A DNA stretch of 64,000 nucleotides from Protonemura montana (GCA_947568835.1 OX387604.1:20613076-20677075); one strand, 5' to 3'; numbered from the stretch's first letter, positions 50,987 through 63,577 are shown. Notes: a model not told the origin generated them from the sequence alone. Translations and numbers: made by a program.

Positions 50987-52964
50987 TGAGTTCGAAATGT
51001 CACTTCCTCCATATCGGGGCTCTTTGCCTTTGGACCGAATGGGTTGTTGCTCGGCTAGATTGAGGTGGCGCAGCGGTCGCGGACGAAGGGGATTTTGGTG
51101 GCCCGGAGAGGGGCAGGGGGTCTGGGGGTGGTGGTTGTATGTGTGGGAAGGGTTGGGGTAGGGGGTTGTTAGGAACTTAGGCCGCTGAAGAAGATGGATG
51201 AAACTCGAGCATCGGTGATCAGTGCACCAAGCCAAGAATAGGCGGAAATTCCGTTATAACCGAGTTTCCTCTTAACAAAATTGTGGCGTCTACTACTGAA
51301 CTCGGAACCTCCCCCCATTTCTTCCTCATTCCCTCTATTTCTTACAGATAGAATGTAGTTAGACCACTTAAGTGAATGTCTTATGTGTTAGTTTGGTGTA
51401 GTTTACAGGGTGCAGTCTCCTACGATAAGAGGCGAAGATATGTTTCATAGTCAAAGTCAGATTGACTTATTTTCATGTTGTTCCAAAAGATAATTCATTC
51501 ATCGCAGAGCAGCTGCATGAATGGAGAAAAGAGATGCTGCGTTTCTCACTGAAAATGAAATCAACTTCAATAGCTCCCTTTCCATTCTTCCTGCATCCAG
51601 GCAACTAATTAATGGAAAACAACCAGATTCGTATCATTTCGAGCCATGCTCTGGGTAGTCACTAGTCACTAGTCAGTAGTAATTATACACTCCTTTTCAA
51701 TTAATGCTGTACATTCTCTTCTCGCAAAAGCGTCCTCTGCACTGTCAGTTAGTAGACTACGAAACCTGATGCTTATTCAATTTTCGACAAATTCTTTCAA
51801 CTACAACGCATAGCATTTGCTGGCTTTGTGGCCATTCGCAGCCATGCGCAGTAATTCGCAGCCATAGACAATTACAGAAAGTCTACACGAAAAGTGGATT
51901 CATTTGTAGGGAGACTTAAGACATTCTCGTGGTTGTTATCCTGGCAAAAATAACGTCGCGTCTCTGCTGAAAGATCATTCCTTCTTGCTGGTTTTATGTT
52001 AACTGCAAATAGTAAAATAATAATACACGATGACTTTGGGCTGTTTACTTTTTGTTGTCTTTTCCACTCAGAAGATGAAGATTTGTGAGCTGAGACCGGC
52101 TAGCCTTTATGCTTTTGCTAATTCGTTCGTTCAGTGGTAGATGGATGTAGTCTCACAAAGCACTGAGCCCTGTACATGTTCAAGTACACAGCTCTGTGCA
52201 AATTTGTAAGAACTTCGTTCATGCAGTTTGCACTCTCTTCCTATTTATGATTCACATTTACAATTTTCACTTATGAGCAGGATTGATGATATTTTTTGTG
52301 AAATGAATATTTCTCTCTTATTGAAACGACTATCAATTCTTCAACCCTTGCCAAATTTACTTATACGCTCTGCGGGCTTTGACCGAACAAAGAGGTTATA
52401 ATTAATGCATCCATGACGGGTGATAATTGTATATAAATTATCATCATGTGTGGTGCTGGGGTTGTGATCTCAAAGTCCGATTCGCTGAGCGATAAAAATT
52501 CCCGATTAACCTGTAAAATGGTGGCGTATTCGTACAACTTCCGTGTTTTTTTCTTACTGAATATTTCCACAAAGAGTATTTTCTTCTCGTCTCGGGTACG
52601 GCTGAGAAAGGAGGACTGTAAATTTATCGAAAACTTGTTTCGCCTAGCAAGGCGAGTACGACAAGCCGAAAGTGTGTTTTCCATTTGACTTCACGCGCAC
52701 TCCATTGGCATCGACGAATGACTTCGGGCTCTGTCGGCAATCCTATACCACACCACAAGGCATTCGGTTTCAGCTCTACCAAAGGGCACCGACAAAATAT
52801 CAATCGCGTTCTTATATCGTTCATTTTCCGGCCTCTCGCTATAGAAATATGTCACCGTGGCCATCACAAATTTTCCGTATGACAGACAGCATTCGCCTGC
52901 CCTGCATGGAGTTTCCTCCTGAATATTTGAAGGAATCCATTCCTTTGCATTCTCCTTAAGATAA

Positions 52965-53250
52965 GGGTTCCAAAGTCATGCAGAAATGTACTACTATGCA
53001 AAACTAACTCCCAAAATTGCTCGAAATTTGAATTTTTAAAAAGGCATTATATTCCGTAAGTCTATTTCTTGACCGGAGAGATACTTTCACTTTGAAAACA
53101 CAAAAAATACAGAAGCTACGAATGTTTAAAAAAAGCATCCCAAATAAGCCTAAAAGCAGGGATTTGCTCAAGTACACCAGTTCCTCTTACAGAAGCAAGA
53201 TTTTATAACTGAGCTTGGGAAAATTTTGAACAAATTTAAAATGCCCATTT
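52965..53250 (+). repeat. Divergent interspersed repeat, copy 2
   Basis: This copy is in the same orientation as copy 1, 40 kb away. Both carry an open stretch reading GSKV.QK.TTMQ, but it is followed by stops, so it may be a relic of an element rather than a living gene. Ends are undefined. Confidence 0.55.
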
Positions 53251-53309
53251 TTGAACAATAATATGTGCATATTATGAATACACGCACTTCGTTCTAGCAT
53301 TCCAATTCA

Positions 53310-53311
53310 GG
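53310..53311 (+). promoter_or_regulatory. Candidate recursive splice point
   Basis: CCAATTCAG|GTGAGT, preceded by a moderately pyrimidine-rich stretch, in the ephrin sense orientation. Confidence 0.25.
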
Positions 53312-53474
53312 TGAGTCCTTAATATATCATAGTGATGCGTAATTGATTTTAGTGCATTCTTCACGCAGTGCAGTCTGCGTGTATATAGTTGCGCCACAGA
53401 TTGAGTTGCGCCTTACTTTTGGAAAAAAGTGTGGCTGGATTAATTAGCCAAGTTGTTCCACATAGTTGTAGACT

Positions 53475-53517
53475 TGAATACTCTGTGAATACTCCGTGAA
53501 TACTCCGTGAATACTCC
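53475..53517. repeat. 11-bp tandem repeat (TGAATACTCCG), 4 copies
   Basis: Four units, the first reading CTCTG in place of CTCCG. Confidence 0.93.
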
Positions 53518-56500
53518 TTTCTCATGCTCATTATTCAATATTCGATTTGACAATCATAGCACTCTTTATGCCTCCATTTTTGACTTTGAGATATGCGTGC
53601 AGGTCGTAGGTGTACTGATCAAGTGGGAAATAATGTCATATTGGGGAGCAAAAGCAAACAAGAAACGAGCCTATAAAAAGTTGCGAGTTTCTTCTTGTGT
53701 TGTCTATGCTTTATTTGGGGTATCGGCTCGAAGATTTCTTGACAATTTTATTTAGATGAAATGTTTTTCCTTTTCACACGGAGAGACACGAAGAGACACG
53801 GAGAGACGGAGAAACGCATACCACAAAGACTTGTCATATTTCAGTTTCCGGACCCTCGCATGTGCTGGCGACGAATATCATCTTTAGTTGGGTTCGACCC
53901 AATTTCTAATGCACATGTACCACTTGTAAGAAGAAATACATGTATATGGCCACTTACGAGGCATCTCCAGCCGCGACAAGGCTAATCAAGTATGTATGCT
54001 TCTTAGCACGCAGCTGTCCTAAACGTACTCTTTCTTGAATATAAAATTCAACTATTCAACTAAGACCTTTTTCCCGTCGTCATTTTTACTAGCTATTTTA
54101 CGAGGACAGCCTAAAGAAAGATCAAGGAGATTTTCTTCAATACATTAAGCTTTATTCTTGTCACCACCTACGTCTCCTGCTTCTGCTTCTGTTTCACATA
54201 ATTTTCCCTCGTCTCCGTTCACTCTCATATGCAATCCAGATTTTAATTTACAAGATATTTAATGTTGCGTAATCTTCTCAACGTTTCACCCTCTTGGCCA
54301 TTCAAAATATAATAATATCTCCCTAAAGAACAACCTTCTGCTCCACCAAGTCGCGAATTCCATTTCTTCAGCTTTTCTTTTCCTGAATGTTAAGCACTAT
54401 TTTCCCTTTTTTTGTACTCAAGTCTCATTTAGTAGGCTAAGTTTCTTTCTTGTATAAAAAGTGAGTTATCTGAAGGGGTATTTTCGCTCTCTTGTAGTGT
54501 TGTAAGTTGAAAGCGGGACGAGTCTAGCTGATATCTGCAAGGATTCAAATAAAGGAGCAGTGGGCTGAGTGTGCTGCTTGCCGCACGGCGAATCTCCTTC
54601 GAGGATGCCCCGTCACCTTTCCTTGCGTCACAAACCAACGCGCAGAAGCAGCGCTCGCAATCGCCGCTCAGATCTGTTGTATGCTCTGTCGATTCCCAAA
54701 GAGGACGCGATTTTCATTTTTAATGGAAACTTAATCTTGTCGAGAGTGGAGCATAATAAATGCCACACCTGCGCTACTTTTTTTAACTACCTCTGTCTCA
54801 AGTGTCTACAGTTTTCTTTAGAGAGCTCTCAATGATTCTACAGTCATTTGGTTCATAAGCGTATGCAGAAGAGGTCGTAAAAAGATGGCACGCTAGCCGC
54901 ACCGTTGTAAGGCTATTAATTTAGGCAGGGGATCGACACCCCACCGGTTCCGGGCGGCGCTCTATTTCGGAATCCACTTGCCATATTACCCCTGTGCCGG
55001 GCCGGGGCCCTTGCGCCCGACTTGCCCAACAATTTCGAGCGAATGGCGCGGATTAAAGCATACTGCTTTAGACTTTGCGTGGCAACTATTTCGGTCTTGT
55101 TTACGGAAGGCCCGAAATGAGTCTGGATTAATGAAATTAAATCCAACTTGATTCAACTTGTATCACTGTACTCTGTACTCAGTAATACGTTCTAATGAAA
55201 ATAGCGGCCGAGATGCGTTATTTTAGATTGTGTGTCGTCGTGTTAAGTTTCAAGATTTCAAGATGGCTTGAGGCTCATCTTTACTTCGTAGAACCACTTG
55301 GAAAAAGCTCAGCAATTAGTGTCTATAAACCGTACCTAAATATTGTCTTGTAGAAGATGCTCGTGTGATCGAAAGTGTTAATGTTATGCTAACGTTCTGA
55401 TTCTGGGCAGTAAACAATGAGCAAGCACTGGAGCATCAAAGACGACGACATTAACAGACTTGGTTAGCCTTCCTTTTTACTCGCTCAGCCCGCAATCCGT
55501 AATTCGCAATCCGTAATTCACAGACCGTAGTCTGCAATCTCTAATCCGCAGTCCGCAATCCACCATCCACCACATGAGTTCACGAATCTGGGCAATCGTT
55601 GACAGCGAAGATGGGCATCATCATTCGTCTTTGCTGAAGTCAAGCAACCCATCTCGATCACATCTAGAACGGTGATTTCCTTTCAAAAGTTTCCCCCAGG
55701 TTTTATTGTAAGGCGTCAGTCATCTCCTAAGTGGGTCCATGAACTTCGGTTCACTGACGAACGGAGTGCCGATCCCGTCCGAGCTCGGCCGATTTGTGCC
55801 TGCCCCCTTACAATGATCGTTTCCGCTCCTTTCTACAACAAATCCAAAATACCAACCCATACGAAAAGGGAGAACTTGCTCTACTTCAACTTAATCTTGA
55901 TTCAGTTCAACAATAAGATGTTCCTTGCAAATAAGTAAACACAAACAAAGAAAAACTAAATCGAATATTTCCGCGATTTATTATTGGCGATTCGTCACAA
56001 AAAAATAACAATTATAAAACTTTGAGTTTGCATTCTTTTCAAGATAAGATTTAGTTTATCCTCGATACTTCCCTTCGCTCTCTGTACCCCAGTAAATTTA
56101 CCATGTATAAGATTTCTCTTATCTCCACATTTAAATGTTATTTCTTGTTGTTTTCTTTGGGGTGCAGACTTGAACTGAAAGGTAGAGAAGTGCCAGTGCA
56201 TGTCCTGGCCTATATCCACTGCTTCTTCTACAGTCCTTGAGTCCATTTAGTCCTGGCACAGCCGAAACTTCCAGGATCAGGATGAACATCACAGCAAAGT
56301 CAGAGCACCGAGTAGGTACTTACGTTAGTCTCCCACCCAAAGACATAAGAACGAGGACAAAAGGGGAAATGATAAATGACTATCTGAAATTGGTGGAAAC
56401 TTCGCGAATATACAGTACCTTATAAAGCACAGCATCAGCTAGTGAGCTGACTTAAGCATGAGTATAGCTGAGCCTGGATGCTTGCGGTACACATTAGATG

Positions 56501-57317
56501 AAGACACAGATGCAATAGAAAGAGCTCCCAACAAAAGTAAGATACCTCATGAGCCTCAGCGCTCGCAGCAGCCCGGTAGACCTTTCAACAGCCTCATCTA
56601 GGAAAAACTTTTCGAAATGAGGAGACTTGGTTTTATGCACGGAAAGACCCTTTCACTAAGTTTTATATGAGGGGGTGGGGGAGGAGTGGCATCCCTTTTA
56701 TCACAGATCCTATTAAAATCGGCAATAGCTGTACCATACGCGTCGTCGTTTATCATTCTGGTGCATTCTTGCACAATCCGGGGAAGTATTGACGACAGCT
56801 TACAGTAAGCGTACGTCGGATGCTGCTAGGCTCATAATTAAATATTCTTTATTTGATCGTTTAAAGCGGCTGCATGTCAAAGGACACAGAAACTGTAAAG
56901 CATGCACTGTACCTAGGCACTACGCATACTATGGCATATTATTTTCTATGAAACTAAATTTATAAATAACGTAAGTGACACCTTTATCTCTAGTACTCTA
57001 TTCATCACAAGTTGCTTTCACCTCTAAAGTTCTTAGAAAATAATTTTAACGAGCTTTTTGCGCACCCAGAGGAAATTTGGTGTCGCGCCTTCGGCATGTT
57101 GCTCCCCATGTATATCGCGCCAAAATCGCTCGTTTCTATTTTAAACTTGCGCTAACTGTAATTAAAATTTCGAACACCGTCGTTGCGAGCTGAAATTTCA
57201 TGGAGATATGTAAAATGATATATGCATATCATTATTATACTTTGAAGCCTGGCTGCAATGAAACCAATCAAGAAGCTGACATGTAATTAACAGTATGTTC
57301 ATCTATTAGCATGTATC
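53518..57317. other. Non-coding stretch with minor repeats
   Basis: Contents are an ACACGGAGAG-type 10-bp repeat (about 53776-53812), a degenerate CGCAATCCGTAATT array (about 55489-55570) and a GC-rich block at 54920-55040 that I could not match to any rRNA or gene I know. Confidence 0.45.
55489..55570. repeat. Degenerate minisatellite (GCAATCCGTAATTC)
   Basis: About six or seven irregular units built from CGCAATCC and GTAATTC blocks with several substitutions. Confidence 0.75.
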
Positions 57318-57395
57318 AACATCAACATCGTCATCAACATAATAACCATCATCAGCATTATCATCATCATCATCAGCATCACCAGCACCATCTTG
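57318..57395. repeat. Imperfect (CAT/CAA/CAG)n trinucleotide tract
   Basis: A run of CAT, CAA and CAG triplets, interrupted in several places. Confidence 0.85.
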
Positions 57396-57875
57396 TAGCG
57401 ATCAGCACTACCAATTCCTGAACAAATATAAAACGATCAGAATCTTTGTGGAGCATGTTTCAGGTTTTTAATGGAGTAAATCGCACCATATGTTCATCAT
57501 CTTCAAACACCTTGCCAATCTTGCATAATAACACTATAAACTATTAAAAAGCTAATAAAACTCTGTAAACCTCTCCGAAGGTTTCGATAGGCTCTTGCTG
57601 CCCTTTTCTATAAGTGTGATATACTTAATTGGCTCCAAGTACTCGTTTCGATATGAATGATAGACTAAGATAGGCTCATTATAGTGTTCCTTTCGATATG
57701 GATGATAGTCTTTACAAGTTATCGGCAATTAAACGCGTTTAATTTGATGCATCCTTAACTGTTTACAAGTGTTCTTCCTTGCTAGCGGTGACCGGGGCTG
57801 GGGGGGGTCTCAACCCCTTAGATACCACCTTAGGCACGCGCTGCACAAAGAAAGACGGTCGAACTTCACGCGATC

Positions 57876-57900
57876 CGACGCCGACGCTGACGCCGACGCG
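57876..57900. repeat. GACGCC tract
   Basis: Three GACGCC-type hexamers and one GACGCT variant, related to the other seven tracts. Confidence 0.85.
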
Positions 57901-58281
57901 TCATCGTCTATCGGCAATCACCGCACGCTTCTTATTTACGCACTTTCAACTAGTTACTCCGCCAAATTTTATTAGATTTTCACGTATTTACGCGACGTTT
58001 TTTCCCTCCGACGCGCCTTTCTCTTTCGCTCTTTCTCCCTCTAAAATCCGCTTTCCTTTCAATCGAGTCGCCGGAATGAAAATCTCGAGAGCCTTATCTT
58101 TTTCTTTTTTAATTTCCTGAATTTTATTCATGGCAGACACATCTCTACGCACTGTCAACTCCTTTCACATCAACCAGGAGTTGTAGACAAGGAAGGGAAA
58201 TTCGAACAAGTGCTTAGGTAGGAAAATTCTTGCAAGGTACGCGTTGCCGTACGTCGTACGCCTTGCTCTCGCTGTACGCCA

Positions 58282-58338
58282 TACTCTCTCTGTACTCTCT
58301 CTGTACTCTCTTTGTACTCTCTTTGTACTCTCTTTGTA
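58282..58338. repeat. 11-bp tandem repeat (TACTCTCTTTG), about 5 copies
   Basis: Units read TACTCTCTCTG on the left and TACTCTCTTTG on the right. Confidence 0.92.
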
Positions 58339-58751
58339 CGGGGGTCGAATAACTTTTGCAAGATAGAAATATACTTGAGTACGCTGAAAAACGTCGCCCT
58401 GATTATCGAGAGCATTTCGATTACCCGGGCGACTCTGTTACGTCACTTTCTACTAGAAAAAACGCACGCACGGAAAGGACAGGAGTAGCGATCAGCGTTT
58501 AGAATCAGGTTGCATTTAGGCGCTCTTAAATGTGCAGACCTCGCTGCTTCTGCCATGAGTTTACCTGCAGCTACTCGAGCCGTGTCTCTTGGAGCAAGTT
58601 GCCTTGGCTCCCCTGTTCTTACCATAGTATATGCAGAGGCCTGGCTTGCAGACAGTTTGCGATGCTAGGTAAGGTGATACACCACTGTTTAAGCTACCGG
58701 TAACACTGGACACCTGATCCTTCTGGCTTTATTAAACACACCCTGCTTTTA

Positions 58752-58753
58752 GG
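58752..58753 (+). promoter_or_regulatory. Candidate recursive splice site
   Basis: CTGCTTTTAG|GTGAGT, with a pyrimidine-rich tract and a plausible branch region (CTTTATTAAAC) 15-25 nt upstream. Same orientation as ephrin, 35.2 kb from exon 1. Confidence 0.3.
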
Positions 58754-59457
58754 TGAGTCGCTCCTGCTTGGGCAAGGCAAGGCATGTGTGTTTTTTTTCA
58801 ATGCCATGGATTAGCATTCCTTGTGTTTCGCAAGTTTCACATTGGTTTCACTAACGACCGACCGACCAAAGCGGTATCTGAATCTGAATGCTAAAATTAT
58901 TTAGTCGATGACAAGGACTAGAATGAGTAGATTATTGCAATTTATTCGTTCTCATATCATCGGATGTATGCATTTTCGCCTATACTATCACTGATTTGAA
59001 TCTACACACCATCATTAAATTACAGTGACAGCAGCTCGCGTCGGGTGTGAATTTTGAGTTTGTATCGAATCGACTGGTCGCGCTCGAAACAACATCGTTT
59101 TCAATAAAATCATACCCGTGCGGTACTCTGTACTTCCGCATCGTGTATCTATGATGTTTCTATGCGAAAATTTTACATGAACAATGTTCTATGTTTGCGT
59201 CGTTGATCACTGTATTACTTTTTTTTTCGAACAGCTTGAAATTCCTGGAATGATATGGGAATGCCATCAGTTTTATGCGGGCTTATAGTTGGGAAATTGC
59301 ATTCATGACTAATATGAATCTGAATAAGCCTGGAATGGCAAATGGTGGTTATGATATTTCCGGAGATGCAATTTTCAATATAGTCAGTTATAGACTCGGC
59401 ACCTCCACACGTTTTGTGTATTTATTTTGCGTGCACAATTTGTAGTTGTGAAGGCTA

Positions 59458-59552
59458 AAAGGATGTTCAAGGGCGTGCAAGGATGAGCAAGGATGTTCAT
59501 GGGCGTGCAAGAATGTGCGAGGGCGTGCAAGGATAACAAGGACGTTCAATGG
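59458..59552. repeat. Degenerate minisatellite (GCAAGGATGTTCAAGGGCGT)
   Basis: About five irregular units made of AAGGATGTTCA and GGGCGTGC blocks. Confidence 0.8.
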
Positions 59553-62500
59553 CATGCATGGGCATCTAACACTTCATCTTTTCAAGCTTGCAATGTTCCA
59601 ATATGCACGAACGAGATTTTGCATTCCGAAAATCGGTAAACGCAGTCGCATAAAGTGCGCAGCCATAGCACAGCAGATAATACTGCTAGCCCACCGTCGC
59701 TAACTAATGTCATTACATTCTGCCATGAATTTAATGTTGCCGTCGGCCTCATTAGCTTATCTTCCCTCTAAATGAATAACCCTTAGCTGAAATAATGTGC
59801 TCCTGGCAAGGGGTGTGTGTGTGTGCATGTATGTGTGCACGGGAACGGGGTGCAAATGCGCCAAAACGCGCGGTTTGTTGTGGACATGCTAGCAGTTTGT
59901 GGGCTTTTGAAGGCTTCATTTTATTTTAACACCGAAAAATGTCCCGGAACTCGCTCGATACTATCTTCATTTGAAATATGCACACATCCCTGCATATGGT
60001 TCGTAAAAACAGTGCTGCTTTCGTCGTGTCGTTTGGCTTTCCCTCTTTTGGGAACTCGGGGCTCGGGACTCGGTAGTCGTGAGATCTCTGCAGTTTTGGT
60101 TACCATCTGATCGAGTGGAATCTCACTTACGGATACATTATTTCAGCATGGAATTATGATTCGAGTATGTTTTTGTCTCGCTTCTGGCCCCGTGATTAAA
60201 TTTGTATCCAGGCAATGCTCAATCTTTTAGGAGCAGACTTGCGCGAAACTTTACTCCAAGGAGACAGAAATAACGATATTATTAAGTTAGACCAAGTTGT
60301 GAAAAATGTGAAAACATTGCTGGGAACACATCCTGGCTGGTATCCCGCCAATATACTGGGACAAAAACAAAACGTGGCGTCCTGAATGATCAATAAGGAT
60401 GCATATATTATGTAATGTTCCTTTCTGGATGTAAGTAAATTTATTTTGTTTTCCTGAAGTTTCCCTGGTAAAACGTAATATCCAGGCTGTTTGCATTGGA
60501 GCAGATATATGTGTGCTAGTTTGAAATCACTCAATATCTCACTAATAGTGTGTTTTCAGCCAGAAACACTGATACTGTCTAAATAACTATCCTTGACAGG
60601 GGAAACCAGCGAACCGATTCTGCAGATGGTAGTGGCCGTGAGACTACATAAGAGGGGACACACCCTGGTCTTGGGCTCCAATTGCACCCCAAATCCCAAA
60701 TAGTGACTCCAAGACCACATTATTGCCACTTCCTAATCGCCGTGTATCCGTAAGCCAAAATGCGTTCGAAGCTGTTCCCAAAGCTGTACCCAAAGCAGAA
60801 GTCAGCAAGCTGACAGAGTTTTCTATGAGGGGCTCGGTGGCTTCGAAACAGTCTGTCCCGATCTGCTAAAAAAATAAGAAAAAGCTCGCTATTTGTCACT
60901 CTAATTGTGGTCCCGTCACAAATCACAATATTATGTAAATCAGTACATTAGTACAGCATTTCGTACGTTTTTCAGGAAATATATAACACACTTAAAACTA
61001 ATGTTTCCCGCGTTCCTTGATAAATTTATAGCATCTATTATCTACCATTGTGAACACATTTTCTTTTAAGTAAAGACTTACCAGCTCCAGGCTTGGAAAT
61101 GATCCAAGTGTCAACTTGGTAGCAGCAAGTGCAAGCTGGCTCATGGCAATGTGATTCGAGACTCGAGATGAGGAATGACATGAATGACAGAAAGGCATGT
61201 CATTCCATTACCAGACTTTGCTAGCATTTCATAGTTCACACACTAACCCGTACTATACCGTGTACATTTCGCATATCACCTCGCGAATCAGCAAGAGTTA
61301 CTTCGTTTCGTAGTAGCACTGATACCTAATTCAAAACTTGATTTTTACCTTTAAAAAAAAACAGACAGATGTAATTTATCGCTGTCGGTGTTTGTTTCTT
61401 AATTACCAATCACGTCCGTGCTGTTTGCATCAGCGCTGGGCGGCAGCTGCGAGTTATTTCGCAAAACGCGAAACGCGAGGAGTCGCTAGTGTCACCAGCG
61501 CCACCGACCCATGCTGTTCCCTTTTAATTCTACTCAATTCATCCCTTTTTTTTGTACACCTTCGTCCCGTCTACTCACCGGCCTAGCTGACTAAACCAGG
61601 GTGCAGACTCATATGGACTAAGAGGTATGCCATATACGACAGGTGGAGATCACTCCCGTAATGTTTTAGCTCGACGAATCACTGTACACTAAACACCCTC
61701 CAACCAATTTTTGTTCCACGACCAATTGAAATTTCTCGAAAGCTAAATGAGTGACCGGCCTCCTGCTATGCCGTCATTACATGTGGAATATTGATATACG
61801 TAGGTGTCAGTTTTAATAATTAAATTCGTGACAAAAGCGAGTGAGAATCATTGTTCGTCAAGCGATCAAGTCCATTACTTCGAACGGCACTGGCACTGTT
61901 GTGGCGGCTGTGGAGTGGGATGGGTCGAGGTGGGGTAGGCTGGGCTGGGGCGGGGGTGGGGGTGGGGGTGTTGACTCCCTGTGGGATTGTAGCCGAGCTG
62001 TTTTCCACACAATCAATCTATTTTTCGAACTATTGGCTCGCACTCGCACATGTTACCTATGTTTGTCAGTGCTAGCTCGGTACAGCCTCTACAATATTCG
62101 CACATCAAGTAGGCCCATATCAAGTGCTGCTTTTGAAGGTATGGTGTGTTCGAGTAGCCTAGAACACACTATCGGTGTTTATTTTTTTATTTGCCGTTTC
62201 AGGGGTGGCTCGACTGATTTCTCACATCTGTTCATTCGCAACGCCTTATAAAATCTGTCAGTATTTGTGCTTAAAATGCACAGCTGAATTATTGTTTTCG
62301 CCATGCTGTAATTATGCTCAAGTTTTAAGTGCATGACCATTGCTGTTCGGAATTTCATCCACAATGAATGTCGACAAGCTAACCTCTCATTTGACTTCAG
62401 AGTATATAATATGTGGTAGTCAAGCGTGTCATATTATTGTAGAGTCTGCTCCATGATAAATTATCAAAGACTAAGCTCCAGATTTGCTTTAAACGATCAT

Positions 62501-62739
62501 TGTGGCTGGATGAAAGGATTATGGCTTTAGAATGCCTTGTGTATTCAGTGTTGCTACTTCCATAAATCCAGCACCGACTCATCTGTCACCAGTTTCTTCT
62601 TTCTCATTTCTTTTGCTACTACTTTGCGTAGAGTATTTTTATTTAACGCCAGCGACTCTTTACGTTATGTGCTCTCCCATAGGCGTTGCTTTTTTATTTT
62701 AGTTCAAATGGTCTCGCTATAGATTCACTACTCGAAAAA

Positions 62740-62759
62740 CATTTCTAGATCTAGAAATG
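62740..62759. repeat. 20-bp perfect palindrome
   Basis: CATTTCTAGATCTAGAAATG equals its own reverse complement and is centred on an AGATCT. Confidence 0.95.
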
Positions 62760-63186
62760 GTTGTTGGGTATGTAATTGAATGCCCATTTAAAGGATCGTG
62801 ATCATTTTCGCGACTATTGGTTACTTATTTTCCACATACGCCCTTGAACTCTGTACCTGTAAGGGGTGACTTGATTTAACGAATACCATTTCTACAAACG
62901 GAGTCTATTCTACTTTCATCGCATAAACATTCTAATTGTGAAGCTGCCTACATTTTCATGAAGTCATGCAAAGTTGTTTCTGTTAGTACAGCAACACAGT
63001 GATCTATTTCATCGAAATAGTCTGTTCTCATTGGGTCATTTTATAATTTACATTGATCGGATGAAAGATAGAATGATGTATTATCTTAGAGTAAGATGCA
63101 CTTTCAGCGATTGTCTTTGCTCAGAGTGTTTGCTTCAACCCCTTTAACCCTTATTGCAACAAATCAGGTTTGCGTTTTTGTGTGCC

Positions 63187-63284
63187 GCTGACTGCCTCTT
63201 GCCGACTGCCTCTTGCTGACTGCCTCTTGCTGACTGCCTCTTGCCGACTGCCTCTTGCTGACTGCCTCTTGCTGACTGCCACTT
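63187..63284. repeat. 14-bp minisatellite (GCTGACTGCCTCTT), 7 copies
   Basis: Seven exact-length units differing only at the third base (T or C) and at one position of the last copy. Confidence 0.97.
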
Positions 63285-63462
63285 TCTTGTGCGTGCTGTA
63301 GCAATCGAGAAGCCAGTCCAGGATACGAGAGTCTAGTGGGAACCGGATATGGATTGGTATCCTGAGCCTGCAGGATGCATGTTGGATGGCGAGAACTGGG
63401 AGAAAAGTGTAATGTAGCGGGACGACATGCTTGGTGGTTTACTCTAGATCCACTTTTCCGGG

Positions 63463-63490
63463 CCCCATGCCCCATGCCCCATGCCCCATG
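63463..63490. repeat. 7-bp tandem repeat (CCCCATG), 4 perfect copies
   Basis: Four identical heptamers immediately left of a GACGCC tract. Confidence 0.97.
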
Positions 63491-63514
63491 CCGCCGACGC
63501 CAACTCCGACGCCG
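63491..63514. repeat. GACGCC tract sharing a 22-bp core with 30306-30327
   Basis: Positions 63493-63514 are identical to 30306-30327, including the interrupting CAACTCC. Confidence 0.9.
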
Positions 63515-63577
63515 AGTCGTATTGGGTGACCGCTATAGGCGCTCACCATCGCGTATCTACGAGTTCCTGTTATACGT

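Larger units (their letters stand above)
49801..52360. other. Non-coding stretch with a GC-rich island and splice motifs
   Basis: A GC-rich block at 49980-50090 precedes the back-to-back splice motif at 50126/50127. The rest is unique sequence with a short (GA)n patch near 50820. No exon was recognised. Confidence 0.45.
58760..63186. other. Non-coding stretch with minor repeats
   Basis: No exon was recognised. It holds a 20-22-bp degenerate array at about 59458-59552 (core GGGCGTGCAAGGATG), a short (GT)n at 59813-59830 and a 20-bp palindrome at 62740-62759. Confidence 0.45.

Noticed and set aside
52361-52959. Overlapping open frames on both strands as an ephrin exon or other gene
   Set aside because: No ephrin motifs (CP, Tyr-rich segment, conserved cysteines) and no other family were recognised in any of the three frames.
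54916-55040. Ribosomal RNA fragment
   Set aside because: GC content is high but none of the conserved rRNA segments I know could be found in either orientation.
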